The position numbers and the translations under genes were made by a program. From Oopsacas minuta (Eukaryota > Porifera > Hexactinellida > Lyssacinosida > Leucopsacidae), in NCBI GenBank assembly GCA_024704765.1, contig JAKMXF010000013.1, forward strand, positions 21,620 to 85,619: a stretch of 64,000 bases of DNA, in the 5' to 3' direction. The notes beneath the pieces were generated by a model. It ran no database searches and was not told where the DNA came from. It was given only the letters and a program-made list of their open reading frames with translations. Positions 23,450-34,944 of this stretch are shown here, one piece after another. Each line of letters starts with the position of its first letter. The stretch's first letter is position 1.

Positions 23450-24890
23450 TCTTGGCTTATGGGAACCTGTCTTTGATATTAGAGATTAGAGTATCAATAT
23501 AGGATTGAGCATTTCTAACAAAGTCCTCAGGTATAAGTGGATGAGAAATATCAATATCTTGTAGTGTTGTTTCAAGATTCATCCTGTGTCCACTAATGTA
23601 GCGGATCTTTTTTTACATCTTCTAGAGTCAACAAACTGTCCTGTACGATGTCATCCACATTTAGTAAGTTCAGCGTGACTACCTGAAATACTCTCGAAAG
23701 GTTTCCAAGGATGGACAGAATGTCTGATAGCAAAAGTAATGTGACCACGAATTTAGGCTTAGAAATTTGCAGTGAAAGTCCCAGAGCTATTAATAGCATT
23801 TCCTTCAGCAGCATCTTGTCCGAGTGTGAGCATTGCCGACTTTAGGAATGTCTCAATGCATTAACAAGACTCTGTTGAGATAGCCATCGTGTTTCCGTTG
23901 GTCGTTGCATCTTTACCACTTGCTTATATATCTCCTGTTCCATTTCCCTTAGTGCTGCTGTTCTGACGGTGCTTCTGGAGAAATAAACATACACTTCATT
24001 CAGTGTATGCTGGAATCTTCTAACCAGACCTGACTTCTCACCTGCATTGCAGGTTGCAAGAGAAGGTCAGTGAGCTGCACAATGGGTAGTAATGAAATTG
24101 GGTACCTGTCCTTTGAGACGAATTATTACGCCAGAGTGGGCGCCAACCATGACAGAGGCTCCATTACAAGCACTACCTGCAAGCTGAGAGAGATTAATTA
24201 CCATAGGCACTTCGTAGATCAGGTAATTTTCAATTGAATCTGTTATAATATCAGTAGTGCCCTGAGACACTTCAAGCAATTTCAGATTTCTTGTTTGTAC
24301 TTCAGCATCCGAAACAAGGTATTGAACACACAATTCATGTTGTTTGATCACTGAGATATCAGTTGCCTCATCCATGATTAGTGAATTATATGGGGATTTC
24401 TTGATACCTTCCAATAATTTCTCCTCCGGAGTATCACCAATTGCTTGGACCAATTCAGCCATGATTTGTTCGGATTGATAATTTGCATTATTCCCCTTGA
24501 CAAGATCTAGCAATGTTTTATTACCAAGCTGAATGTATAGCTCCTTTAGATCTGCGAAGTTTATTGTGTGTAGTGTTTCCTGTTTTTCCAGGAAGTACAT
24601 GCATCGTAGGGCATCCTGAAAGCAACTTCATCAAGTGTAAGAATGCTAACATCTTTAATGAGCTCCATTACTGTCTGCTTTGTTGCTACCCGTACTATTC
24701 CCTCATGGTAGGCAACAGCACATGCTTCATGTGCATCACAGCCTTCGTGTTACAGAAGATGGTCGGGTTTGTTTTCAGTCAACGGTTCAGTTACAAAGAC
24801 CTATGTTTTGCTCCTAGTTTTCAATGTATCATGGGAGCAGTAGAGACAATAGATCCCATCCTCTTTTAGCCAAAGACAGGGATGCTCATC
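23450..24890 (-). pseudogene. hAT-like transposase, TTF finger plus DUF4371 type (ZNF862-like)
   Basis: Reading right to left: EDGIYCLYC (TTF-type zinc finger) and KQTVMELIKDVSIL, then the long open part 24067-24600 with LEKQETLHTINFADLKELY, ANYQSEQIMAELVQAIG, YNSLIMDEATDISVIKQHEL, GSACNGASVMVGAHSG and FITTHCAAH. It continues with EVYVYFSRSTVRT, MQRPTETRWLSQQS, LGLSLQISKPKFVVTLLLLS, DILSILGNLSRVFQV and HPLIPEDFVRNAQSYIDTL. IMDEATD holds the expected first catalytic Asp, and CNGASVMVG the second. Frameshifts or stops lie at about 24605, 24066 and 23815. The C-terminal dimerisation region could not be followed past about 23450. This family has produced domesticated vertebrate genes, but this copy is broken. 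Confidence 0.85.
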
Positions 24891-25259
24891 ACGATATCAT
24901 TTAGTAGGGTATGAAAAAGAACTAGGATGCTACTTTTCAATACTTGTTAAGCCAATCAAACATCATTCCAGGAGAATAATTGAATTCTAACAAACATAAT
25001 GATGTTTATTTGCAGATGATATCAAAACAATTTATGAATTCTTTTTCCTATTCCCAGCGTTGAAAAGAGATAAGGTATTAGCAGCCATCAGAACCAAAAT
25101 TTCCATCTCAATCCCTCTATCTCATTGATGTGGAGACTGTACTATTAGTCAGGTTTTAACCGGACCAATGTTTGGATTGCTAATACCAACATTTACTCAA
25201 TCTGGCCGACCTGAGTATCTCATATACTCTTCCTGAACAAAATATTTAGCCACATTGTC

Positions 25260-25290
25260 CCCATGGACTCGGAAGTGGCGAGTCCATGGG
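25260..25290. repeat. Perfect 12-bp hairpin
   Basis: The arms CCCATGGACTCG and CGAGTCCATGGG are perfect complements around a 7-base loop. There is no poly-T run or adjacent gene to suggest a function. Confidence 0.8.
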
Positions 25291-25391
25291 AGCACATTGT
25301 TCACAACCCGCGTAGCGCGAGCAAGCGAACTGCTTGCATATATAATATTTCGACACTTCGATTATCTTTCCACATTGTCTCAAGGCACTAA

Positions 25392-25520
25392 AAATATTGA
25401 GTTTTTCAACTATACAACTAGTATAATGTGGATTGCAAACTCTGTGACCAAAGAATTACCCATAAATTTGGAAAAAATACTAATAGATCATTTCCGGACG
25501 GGGGACAAACATTGGGGTAG
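25392..25520 (+). repeat. Coding-like dispersed repeat, copy 1
   Basis: This aligns with 32558-32680 in the same orientation. Translations share NIE..NYT, an L..NLE motif and a .TGD..W motif. The similarity at protein level suggests a fragment of an old coding element. Confidence 0.5.
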
Positions 25521-26276
25521 GAGAGGATGAAAAACCAGTATATTACTTTACATGGCATAGTAAAGATTTCATTGAAATCTCTGAAACTGATTTATCAGAA
25601 TACACAGATTGCTATTTGACACTAGACTATCCTCAATCATAATTATTTATTGTATAGGCCATCAGGACAATTCAACTATTGTCATAATTGTATGGATACT
25701 TTAGATATGGCTGAATAATTTGTTTGGGCAGGGTATTCAAGGTTCATTCAACCAATTTGAAATATACCTGCATCGTAAGGTATCTATATAGATTGTTAGT
25801 TTGGTTTTTGGGTGGGGTAGATTTTACGACTCAACGAGGAAGATTTTGGTTCAGGTAGCAGATGATGTACTTTCTGTGATGTGGACTTAAGGCAAAAAAG
25901 AAAGTTCGGGACAAATTCTACCTCCGGACATTAATACATAGGTACAGAGCTGCGTTACTAAGATTATGCATGACAAACTTCTTCAATTTTTGGGTCATTT
26001 TTGCTTTCCCTACTCAATACTCCAAATTTTGTGGTTTTTCTTGTTATTCATTGACATGCTCTACATATTCGGGGCAATTATCTAGAGATCTGGATTTATG
26101 AGAAAATCGAAATATTTTAATGTTCTTATATTTGGTTCAATCAATTGATTGAGACAGTAATTTTAATTTTCGAAACACAAGGATCAACTCGTTAATTTTC
26201 CAAATTTATATATACACCAGTAAATAAACATTGAGTCATTTTTTGGAAAATATACAATTTGACCATTAAGTTAGTA

Positions 26277-26827
26277 CAGTCGACTCCGGTTAATCGGACC
26301 ACTTTTGTCCAGAGTAAAGTGGTCCGATTACCCGGGGTGTCCGATTAACCGAAAAATCTTATTATCATTATTTTATTGCTAGATAAATATTTCTAGTCGA
26401 TGGTAATCCTATTGCTAATTGAAAAAAGAAGTAATTGATTGTTGCTTAAGTGATCTTTCAGCATTTAAGTGAATTTTGTCAGCACAATCATCAATTTTAG
26501 TTCTGTCTAACCCTTGCTCAATAAAATATCTTTGTAGAAGATAACAGCTGCGTTTTGCTCCATTGTTTGTTACTTTTTGTTGAATTTCAGGACATGAATC
26601 TCATCATCAGAACTTTCAATTTCATTAACATTTCTCCTTTTTCTTTTCATTTCCTCAACAATTTCTTCGACATTATCAAAGTTCTCAGGTTCGAAACAGG
26701 TTGTATCGTCATGATCTATTTCATCATATTCTTCTCCATTCACAACTTCCTCTATGCCTAGACTAATGCATTCGTTTGTTACAGGTGTTTCATTGTTCAG
26801 TAAGGTATTGTTAGAGAACCCAGCCTT
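26277..26827 (-). mobile_element. Tigger element 3' end with transposase C-terminus
   Basis: The left end CAGTCGACTCCGGTTAATCG at 26277 is preceded by TA (26275-26276) and followed by subterminal GGTCCGATTA / CCGATTAACCG motifs, identical in type to 8770. The minus-strand frame 26570-26827 is the acidic C-terminus of the transposase. The element breaks at the N at 26828, so the catalytic core is absent. Confidence 0.85.
26570..26827 (-). pseudogene. Tigger transposase, acidic C-terminal tail
   Basis: The open frame has YDEIDHDDTTCFEPEN, VEEIVEEMKRKRRN and IESSDDEIHVLKF, the acidic C-terminal region common after the DDE domain in Tigger-type proteins. Assignment rests mainly on its position inside the Tigger inverted end. 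A downstream in-frame stop follows at about 26570. Confidence 0.6.
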
Positions 26828-26828
26828 N

Positions 26829-27595
26829 CACAAATTAATTAGCAAGTTTACAACCGAATAATACTGTATTTGGAGAATAGTTCAATATTCGGTTGCAAAC
26901 AGAAAATCAGTAACCGGTTGGGTTGCTATTCATAATACTGATATTCGGTTCAATCGATTTCAGCCTTGTAAATTAGTAATAAATGTGGGCACAAGTACAT
27001 GTATAACAATGGTTTCGAAGTGTTCAGTCAAAGAATTATGGTAAATTTCTGTGAGAACAAAATCCCAGATGACTATAATAGAATGCTGACCATTTACGAA
27101 CTGAACAATTATGGGACAATTAATCAAAGACATTTATTACTAAATAGATACTTATCAAACAAACCTTAAACTCTGTTTCTGCTATCGCTATAACTGAACA
27201 AACAAGTCAAAATACAAAGATAATTGCGTAATTTTCCCCAGTGATAGATTGAGGTTCCGAGCTGAATAAAAATCTAATTCTGCATATTGCTGAAATCTGA
27301 GTCCGCATGTTACTCAATTGTTATGGAAAGTTTAGATATATATCCTATAATTAAATATATTTGTATCTCTATAATTAGAACCATTGTATCGCTAATTATA
27401 TTATTTAATAAAGAACCAGAAGGGGATATTTTATTATGGCATGGTCATACACCAGTGTGCACACGTGCACATCAACATGTTGGTGTACACGCGATTACAC
27501 TGGTGTGCATGCGTACACACCAAGCACGTCCATAAACTGCAACATGTTTGTTAACATTATCCTGACCTAATCCATGAAATTTCGTTTCTTAGATA
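26829..27595. other. Unassigned stretch with CA/TG-rich palindrome
   Basis: No gene recognised. A palindromic, alternating purine-pyrimidine tract lies at 27449-27531. Confidence 0.5.
27449..27531. repeat. CA/TG-rich imperfect palindrome
   Basis: ACACCAGTGT at 27449-27458 is mirrored by ACACTGGTGT at 27496-27505, with GTGCACACGTGCAC inside. The alternating purine-pyrimidine pattern is compatible with cruciform or Z-form DNA. No gene association is visible. Confidence 0.6.
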
Positions 27596-27597
27596 TA

Positions 27598-28905
27598 CAA
27601 GGGTTGTTCAATAAATAATGAGACATTTTTCATGATTCAGATAGTAAACCTATACTTATGATAATTGATTATCAGATGTTTCGATAAATTCCACTTTTAA
27701 CTTTATACACCGTTTGCATCGTTCTGGTGACTTTTTCAGCCCAGTGGTATACAATTCTATAGGCGTGCCTTTTTCTCACTGTTTTATTTCATACTACAGC
27801 TGTTTGAAATCCTCAAATCTCTTCCCTCGAAGAGGTCTCTTCATCTCTTCAAACAACCACTAGTCGCTGGGAGCCAGGTCTGGGCTATACGGGGGATGAG
27901 GGAGGCATTCGAATCCTAAGTCGTCAATTGCAGCCATTGTCTTGGAGCTTACATGGGGCCTTGCATTGTCATATTGCAGCAATACGCCATGTGTCAACTT
28001 GCCTCGCCTCTCACGTTTAATCGCTTGACGCAATTTTTTCAATTCGTCAACGTAATGATCACTGTTTATGGTTGTCTACTCAGGCAACCAGTCGAAGTGT
28101 ATAATTCTTTCCCTATCCAAAATACTGTTGCTATTCTCTTCCCTGCTGATTTTGCTGCCTTTACCTTGATGGGTACAGTTCATCACTTCTCTCCCACTGC
28201 TTCAATTGAGTTTTGCTCTCTGATACATAATAATGAAACCAAGTTTCATCCCCCGTCTATACGATACAAAAAGTCTTCCTCTGCCTTGTATCTTGAAAGT
28301 AATTCTTTGCTAACTCTGACCCTTTAGCGTTTTTGTTCTTTTAAAAGAAGTTTTTGGGACCCAACGCGCAGTTGCCTTCGAAATTTCCAGATCTTCAGTG
28401 ATAATCGAGTGTAGTGTGACTTTTGATATACCCACCCTCTCTTCTAACTCTCACAAGGTTATTCGTCTGTCCTCATCCAAAATTGTTTAGACCCTCTCGA
28501 TATTACTGCGGTTTTTGAGGAAGTCGGACGACCTAGACGAGGGTCATCGTGGAGTGCCTCATCACCATTATCAAAGCGTTCGATCCATCTATATATGTTG
28601 GCTTTCGAAGGACATTCATCACCGAAAATATCCTGCATTTCACGAAGAATGTATGAGCCAGTCTTCCCCTTCTTCCACAGGAACCAAATTTTTTGTCGTT
28701 TTCCTTCTTTGCTAGAATCCATTAGTTGAAAAGTCGTCTATATAAATGAAACTTTATACTGAAGAATATGTTAGTAGAGTAAAGAGTATATTGTATCGAA
28801 GTTAGACAATCAAGTTAGGCTTGTAATCTGATATTAGGCTTAGAGCTGTATTAACTAGAATATGAATTCGATACACTAGTCTCATTACTTATTGAACAAC
28901 CCTTG
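27598..28905 (-). mobile_element. Mariner element with both inverted ends
   Basis: The ends CAAGGGTTGTTCAATAAATA (27598) and its mirror ending TATTGAACAACCCTTG (28905) agree over about 27 bases with one mismatch. TA target duplications flank both sides (27596-27597, 28906-28907). The length of 1308 bp is normal for mariner. The transposase inside runs on the minus strand and is broken. Confidence 0.95.
27656..28722 (-). pseudogene. Mariner transposase (DD34D), broken
   Basis: The N-terminal 80 codons (to 28459) are open: MDSSKEGKRQKIWFLWKKGK, the first helix-turn-helix, then DPRLGRPTSS. Later frames hold GDETWFHYYVSESK (first Asp, near 28240), LLQYDNARPH (second Asp, 27968-27970) and HPPYSPDLAPSD (third Asp, 34 residues later). 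A stop replaces the residue after that last Asp. The C-terminus ends near 27656. Several frameshifts; no longer able to encode an active enzyme. Confidence 0.92.
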
Positions 28906-28907
28906 TA

Positions 28908-29609
28908 TTTATCACACATTGCTTATAAAATTGATAATGATCTTATTAAATATCCAATTCCTAATTTCACAAAACTCAAATGAAATGGAACGATGTGGAT
29001 ACAATATTTCTACTGGTTTGTGTTACCCCATTATGTATAATTCTGTAGAACATATCTTGTTGACTTATTAGCATTTGAATAATTGTGCCATATGGGCCAG
29101 AAGTGGCGCATGACACCATAAATGGTATACAGTGTGAGAATCATTTGAGATTCTCTAAACTGACGTTCAAATATTGTATAGCTGGGAATAAGTCAAATAT
29201 TACAACATGTTTATTCATATACGAAGTGGTGCAATCATAGTTGATATGTACCACATCTGCCACTTGTGGAACAAATATGAAAAATGCTTATAAGTCAATT
29301 AGGTATGTTGTGAAGTTTCGAAATGTTCATACTGGGGTAACACAGACCCGTAGAATTCATATATGCTATCAATATTATTCAATCCCATTTGAGTTTGCAC
29401 AATTGTTAATTCAATATGCAATTAGATCATTATCTATTTGATGAGCTAAGGGTGATTATAAAATATCTAATTACATGAATTTTCTTGGATTATGACAGGA
29501 TAATGTTAACTAACACAGTTGTATAGCTCTTTCAGGTATATTATCGTATGGATATTCAAGTGTTCGTCGTATAACCAAGAAAACTGTACCTTTTGTTGTG
29601 TTGAAATGA
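28908..29609. other. Unassigned stretch
   Basis: Nothing recognisable; it separates the mariner from the CAC-ended element. Confidence 0.5.
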
Positions 29610-29612
29610 TTA

Positions 29613-31767
29613 CACAGGTCAACAAAAAATTATTTCGATCACTTGGCTCAGATTGTTGGAGTGTTTTTAGAGTATATCGGGGTTGCTGCATCCGAAAATA
29701 CTATTAGTTTTGCTGAATTGGTTATAGTCTTTTAGATATTACACAACCCTAAATTTTAGGGTAATACTACAAATATTTTTGGTTTGTATGTTTATATCAA
29801 CATTTACAACTATTTGTTCACAACATAGAACCTTTTATGGATTCAAAAGGCATTAGACGTTGTTGCCTCAATGATCCTGATGACTTTTGCTATATTTGTG
29901 GTGAATATATGACAAAGGAACATCGTTTTAATACAAAAGATGTCACCAAAATAGCTTATCAGGCTTACTTTGGTATTAAGTTAGGGGATCAGGATAAGTC
30001 ATGGAGCCCTCACAAAGTGTGCAAATATTACACAGAAACCCTCCACCTATGGACCCAAGGAAAAGCCAAATCCATGGAGCTTGAGGTACCAATGGTTTGG
30101 CGAGAGCTCAAGAACCATCACGATGACTGCTACTTCTGCATGGTTAAAATGTCTGGATGGAACCGGCAGAAAAAGAATTCGTGGCACTATCCTGACATAC
30201 ATTCTGCAAGACGCCCAATTCCATACTGCAGCGAAATTCAGGTGCCTGTTTTTACGTCCTTACCTGATACTGCGTTTACTTAGGCAATTGAAGAATCGTG
30301 GGACAGCACTAACAGCAGCAATAGCTGTAATGAGTTGTTACAGATAAATAAATCGGAGCCTTTCACACAAGGGCAGCTCAACGACTTAGTGAGAGACTTA
30401 GGCTTGTCAAAAGATGCTTCAGAGATCCTGGCTTCCGGTCTCAGTGAACACCATGTTCTCTACAATGAAGCTAAGATAACTAATTACCAACACAGAGACG
30501 AAGAACTTATTCGCTATTTCAATGATGAAGGTGGTTTGTGTTTTGTAATAACATCCCAGGACTTCTCTCAGCAATGGCACTGTCCCAATACAATCCAAAT
30601 GAGTGGCGTTTATTTATTGACAGCTCTAAACGGAGTTTAAAGTGCGTGTTGCTGCATAATGGTAACAAATTTGCCTGTGTTCCGATCGGCCATTCAGTAG
30701 TCTTGAAAGAGCACTATGCAACTGTAAAGATGGCCCTACAAAAGCTGTGTTACGATGAACATAACTGGATCGCGTGTGTGGACTTGAAAATGGTCAATGT
30801 CCTGTTAGGACAGCAAAGTGGTTACACTAAATACCCATGCTTTCTTTGTTTGTGGGACAGCAGAGCAGATGAGGTGCACTGAGAAAAGAAGAACTGGCCA
30901 GTTCGTCAAAAGATTGCCGTGGGGGAAAAGAATATCATTAACGAGCCACTAGTTAGCCGTGACCGTATCATCCTACCACCACTACATATCAAGTTTGGAC
31001 TGATGAAACAATTCGTAAAGGCATTGAACAAATATGGTACCTGTTTCCGCTACCTCTGCTCAGGATATCGTGGTCTGAGTATCGAAAAACTTAAGGCAGG
31101 AATCTTTGATGGGCCACAATCAGAAAACTGATAAAAGATGAAGAATTCGCATCATACATGACTGGAGTTGAGGCTGGTGTGTGGGATTCCTTTGTCGATG
31201 TTGTAAAGGGATTCTTAGGCAACACCAAAGTGGCTGACTATCAGAACCTGGTCGAAGGCATGCTCAAGAGCTTCCACAGTCTGGGAACCAGAATGAGCAT
31301 AAAACTTCACTATATCTATAGTCATTTAGAGAGATTCCCTGAAAATCTTGGTGATTTATGCGAAGAACAGGGCGAGCGATTTCACCAATGGAGGAACGGT
31401 ACCAAGGAAGATGGGACGCTCACATGTTGGCATATTACTGCTGGAGCCTTGTGCGTGATGCCCCCAAGAACCTCACAAGAGGAATTCGTATAAGAGAACA
31501 TTCGTTCATGATTGATAAGTATTCAGATCATATTATATCTCAAATTATCTGTTTATTACTTACGTTCAATTCTAGTTATATTGTAATACATACATACTAT
31601 ATGGTATCGGTGAACACAGATTCACGGATGCTGAAAAACATAATTTTACAATATCACGAAAAGTAGAACCAATTGGCCAGAACTAGTGCCATTTTCGAAC
31701 TCAATGACCCCGATTTATCCTAGAAATAGTCCCAACTCATCAGCCAAGAAAACGTTGCGGGCCAGTG
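29613..31767 (+). mobile_element. Full-length decayed DNA transposon with CAC-type inverted ends
   Basis: The left end CACAGGTCAACAAAAAATTA is at 29613 and the right end, read inward, is CACTGGCCCGCAACG from 31767. Beyond these tips the two terminal regions match as imperfect inverted repeats over roughly 70-80 bp (shared CTTGGCT, ATCGGGGT and CGAAAAT blocks). TTA stands outside both tips (29610-29612, 31768-31770), a 3-bp target duplication. The partial copies at 15244 and 45055 also meet TTA at the same tips. CAC-ended TIRs, a 3-bp duplication and a C-x2-C motif after the second Asp point to the CACTA/Mirage/Chapaev (CMC) group. This is inference, and the family might be unnamed. Confidence 0.8.
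29837..31600 (+). pseudogene. Putative CMC-like transposase, frameshifted
   Basis: From the ATG at 29837 the N-terminus has a Cys/His cluster: CCLNDPDDFCYICGEYMTKE, KVCKYY and HDDCYFCMV, likely zinc-binding. A stop at 30281-30283 interrupts the frame, which then resumes to about 30540. After a frameshift come NEWRLFIDSSKRSLK (candidate first Asp, 30619-30621), WIACVDLKMVNVLLG (candidate second Asp, 30781-30783) and YPCFLCLWDSRAD (C-x2-C, 30838-30849). A TGA at 30880-30882 probably replaces Trp. Next are RIILPPLHIKFGLMKQFVKA, GLSIEKLKAGIFDGPQ, a one-base shift near 31120, then LCEEQGERFHQ (candidate Glu near 31362-31376) and, after another shift, EERYQGRWDAHMLAYYCWSL. Similar uncharacterised proteins are common in arthropod genomes as I remember them. 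The catalytic assignment is mine. Confidence 0.75.
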
Positions 31768-32557
31768 TTATACAAGTTGTAGTGTTTGTTTCCTGAATGC
31801 CATATTCTGTAAAATGCGGGGAGAAAGTAAACTATAATATCAAATATATCTATAGCAAATTTTTGGGTAAATTTATTGTCTTGAATGTTATGTTGTAATT
31901 ACCATCTTGTATTACTTTGGCACGATAGAGATGTACAGCGATGGCACTGGTGCCGGAACAGGAACCTGGATGTTAGTTAACTTAAACTGTAAAAAATGTA
32001 TTATACATGTTGTGATAATTCTATTCAGAATGTTTGTCTTTATTTAAAATATATTTTCCCAAAGTAATTGCTAATATTCTTATCGTAAACTCATTAAAGA
32101 TTTTGGCAATTATCTATAATCTTAATTTTCAGATTAACTCCTAAGTACTACTAATAAATCAAAGCAAACTTTAGCACACGATTTCTCGGAAGTATTCGTG
32201 TGAATAGAATGGCTGCTTCCACCCTATGACAGAAATTTAGCTCCACCAGAAGAATTTCAGCGAAATAGCATGTAGTCTTGCAAACCTATGAAGATTATTT
32301 ATCTACAGAATCTTTACAAGGATAATGAAATGTAGTTTGACTTCTATAAATAATCACAATAATACACCATATGCAATAATGAAATCTTAATGACAATAAT
32401 CGAATAATGACATGTTAAGTCCATGTAAATGCATTGCTTGTTTCTGAATTTCTTTGAAAACTTGGACAAAAGAAGGTGGTTTATTTATCTTTGTAGGTCA
32501 GTGTAAATGAAGAATATAATGACCTTTAGCGTTTCTCATCCCATTCATTCTGCGCAG

Positions 32558-32680
32558 AAATATTGAATTGATCAACTATACAAAATTTGGATTACACAAT
32601 CTTTAACAAAAACGGTTATCAACAAATTTGGAACAAATACAAACATATTCTTTCTGGACTGGGGACATGATTTGGGACAG
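32558..32680 (+). repeat. Coding-like dispersed repeat, copy 2
   Basis: This aligns with 25392-25520 in the same orientation, sharing AACTATACAA, TGGATT, AAATTTGGAA and GG..GGGGACA blocks. Confidence 0.5.
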
Positions 32681-33396
32681 GCCAGGTTCAGAAACAAGCA
32701 AATTTATTTTGAGGTCTAATAATACATATAATAAAATGACATGGTAATTCCAGGTTAAGCCCATACAGAGCTATTTCTTGTATTCAATTAAATCAACACA
32801 CTATTATGTTCAAAAGTAGTCGCAGGTTGTTGAATATTCGGTAGATTATTTTGGGAATTTTGCAATTTTCCCACTTTGTATGTTTGAATTCTAAAAAATT
32901 ACGACGTGATGGAGTATACACAGAATTATGATTCGGACTCAACATTGTCTATAGTAAATAATACGTGAGGCAATTTAAGGTGTCCCTAGAAGCAAATTTA
33001 TTTCAAAATTTGTCGAATAGTGATATTCTTGTCCACCTAAATTCATTAAGTGTCTTTAGGAGGCATTAGATGATGAGTTTTTGGAAACACTGTCCTAATT
33101 TATCACGAAAATTAAAAAAACTAGTAATTCTGGAGACTGTATGCCCGGTTGTGTAGTGAAATATTACATTGTATCCCGGATTGTCCCCGCTGCTCTCCAG
33201 AAGAGGTAGAGAAGGACTCAAGGATTCAGATACTATTTATGTTTAGAACATACATGTTTAAGTGTCAGAAAAAATATTTTCCCATGAGAGTTATTGTTGT
33301 TAGCACAATCGTTCTCTCCAAATTGAGGGAATAATGTTAATGTGCAAATAAAACTTTCCTATATTTAATCAAAATTCTATTCAAGGGGGTTGCCTG

Positions 33397-33517
33397 CATT
33401 TGTCAGAATTTACTTTTGCAGACTTGGCATTTGTCAGAATGGACTTTTGAAGACTTGGTATTTGTCAGAATGGACTTTTGAAGACTTGGCAATTGTCAGA
33501 ATTGACTTTTGAAATGG
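33397..33517. repeat. 31-bp minisatellite, nearly four units
   Basis: The units start at 33397, 33428, 33459 and 33490 (last one partial). Each reads roughly ATTTGTCAGAATGGACTTTT then GAAGACTTGG. Units 2 and 3 are almost identical, so the array is fairly young. Confidence 0.92.
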
Positions 33518-33627
33518 TAATCAATTAGGATTTTGTAAGAATTTATATACCTACCACTTTTAAAATTTGTTAGTTATTCTTCACCTCGATAAGCCAATAA
33601 GTTGTATAATAATCAATTTGCTATCTA

Positions 33628-34929
33628 CAGGCTGGCCCTGAAGTCCTGTCCCATTGATAAGTGGAATAACATGCCTAAATTGTATGCTATAGGATGGCAT
33701 TTTTACCCGTCTTACAGAATACCATCAGAAATACAAAATATCTTTACCACTCAATATAACCTCCTCGTAATCTAACTACAGCTTTCAATTGTCCCGAAAA
33801 CGCTCCATCCGCGCACGAATGCTTTCATGAGGTATTTTGTTGCACTCCCTTATCAAAGAGCGCTTCAAACACTCAACAGAGGTATGAGACTTGGCGCAGC
33901 ATGGGTCTCCATGATGGACCAGATTGTATAGTCCATCGGGCTCAGGTCTGGATTATAGGGAGGCTATTCTGTCTTCTGAATAAATCTTGGAAAATTGTGT
34001 TGGAGCCAGGTTCTTGTACTATTGGCGGTATGAGCCGGTGCTTCATCCTACTGGAATATCAACGGTTCTCCATTAAAAATTGTTTAACCCAAATTCTGCA
34101 TTACAGGCTCCCAGAAGCTCCCGATAGGTTGTAGCATTTATTTTTACTCCAGGGGGACAAATATCAATGGCATCCGACCAGTTGCCGAGACACCATCCCA
34201 TGCCATTACAGATTGAGGTTTCTGTATGCGACTCAGGTATCGATACTTTTTTGAGATACTAGAACGTGTTGTCGATATGATCAAGTCATTTTGAGCGTTT
34301 CAACTTGCTGAATAGTGAAAATCTTCTAATCGGAAACAGAATCGTTTCGAGACCGTGATTCGCGTGCCGCTCACGTAACCCTTTACATCTAGACATTCGT
34401 TTTTGCTTAACCTGGTCTGTTAGATGATGCATCATGTTTATTTTGACGGAATACATTCCCAAGCTTAGTATTTACGACGTTTTGTATGGAATGGCGCAAC
34501 ACCTGAAGAACTACAGCAATCTTCCTCATGGATCGACGAGGGTTAAGTCTGATTCGCTTCCGTACCCTCTTGGCAAGCCTTGGAGTCGTGACTGATGAAG
34601 GATGACATCTAGCCTCGCCCTTTACTGCCCCTGTTTTGCTTGTACCTCTAGATCGTCCGATATACAAATTTCCGTCGACTCCTGAGCATATTGAGCAGCT
34701 TTAAAATTTCTCCTGGAGCCTCACCATTATCAAATAGACGAATAATTCCTGCTCTCTCGACTTCCATTAGCGTAACGAAGCGCTAGAGGAAATGAACCAG
34801 GATTATGCTTAGTAATATTGTGTTATTGAATCAATTAGGTCGATTACAACATTAAATCATATATAGTGATTCTAGGATCTTCATTTCCTTGTACTTTAAA
34901 ATATGGGACAGAACTTTGGGACAGCCCTG
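33628..34929 (-). mobile_element. maT-like DD37D element with both inverted ends
   Basis: The left end CAGGCTGGCCCTGAAGTCCT (33628) and the mirrored right end (read inward CAGGGCTGTCCCAAAGTTCT, from 34929) share a CTGTCCCAT block. TA flanks both (33626-33627, 34930-34931). The length of 1302 bp and a minus-strand transposase fit the Tc1/mariner superfamily. Confidence 0.92.
33744..34767 (-). pseudogene. DD37D Tc1/mariner transposase, broken
   Basis: It starts MEVERAGIIRLFDNGEAPGE at 34767 (helix-turn-helix), then a stop and frameshifts. LAKRVRKRIRLNPRRSMRK belongs to the second DNA-binding subdomain. The second catalytic Asp lies in Q-stop-DEAPAHTAN (near 34060), and the third in YNPDLSPMDYTIW, 37 residues later. 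It ends ..RLRGGYIEW with TAA at 33744-33746. Stops replace Gln before the second Asp and Trp before PPYNPD. Some 1 kb of coding survives but is inactive. Confidence 0.9.
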
Positions 34930-34944
34930 TATGTTGGTGTCACC

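Larger units (their letters stand above)
24891..26274. other. Unassigned stretch with a coding-like repeat
   Basis: It contains a perfect 12-bp hairpin (25260-25290) and a block at 25392-25520 that is repeated at 32558-32680. A frame following that block (25526-25642) encodes DEKPVYYFTWHSKDFIEIS and TDLSEYTDCYLTLDYPQ before a stop. The origin is unknown. Confidence 0.4.
31771..33625. other. Unassigned stretch with repeats
   Basis: It holds the second copy of the 25.4 kb repeat (32558-32680) and a 31-bp minisatellite (33397-33517). No gene recognised. Confidence 0.5.

Noticed and set aside
24513-24869. 118-codon plus-strand frame
   Set aside because: It is antisense to the hAT/DUF4371 pseudogene, whose minus-strand reading has clear family motifs.
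26688-26706. GGTTCGAAAC as a possible tRNA B box
   Set aside because: No A box, no cloverleaf; it lies inside the Tigger transposase tail.
27953-28327. 124-codon plus-strand frame
   Set aside because: Antisense to the mariner transposase between its two inverted ends.
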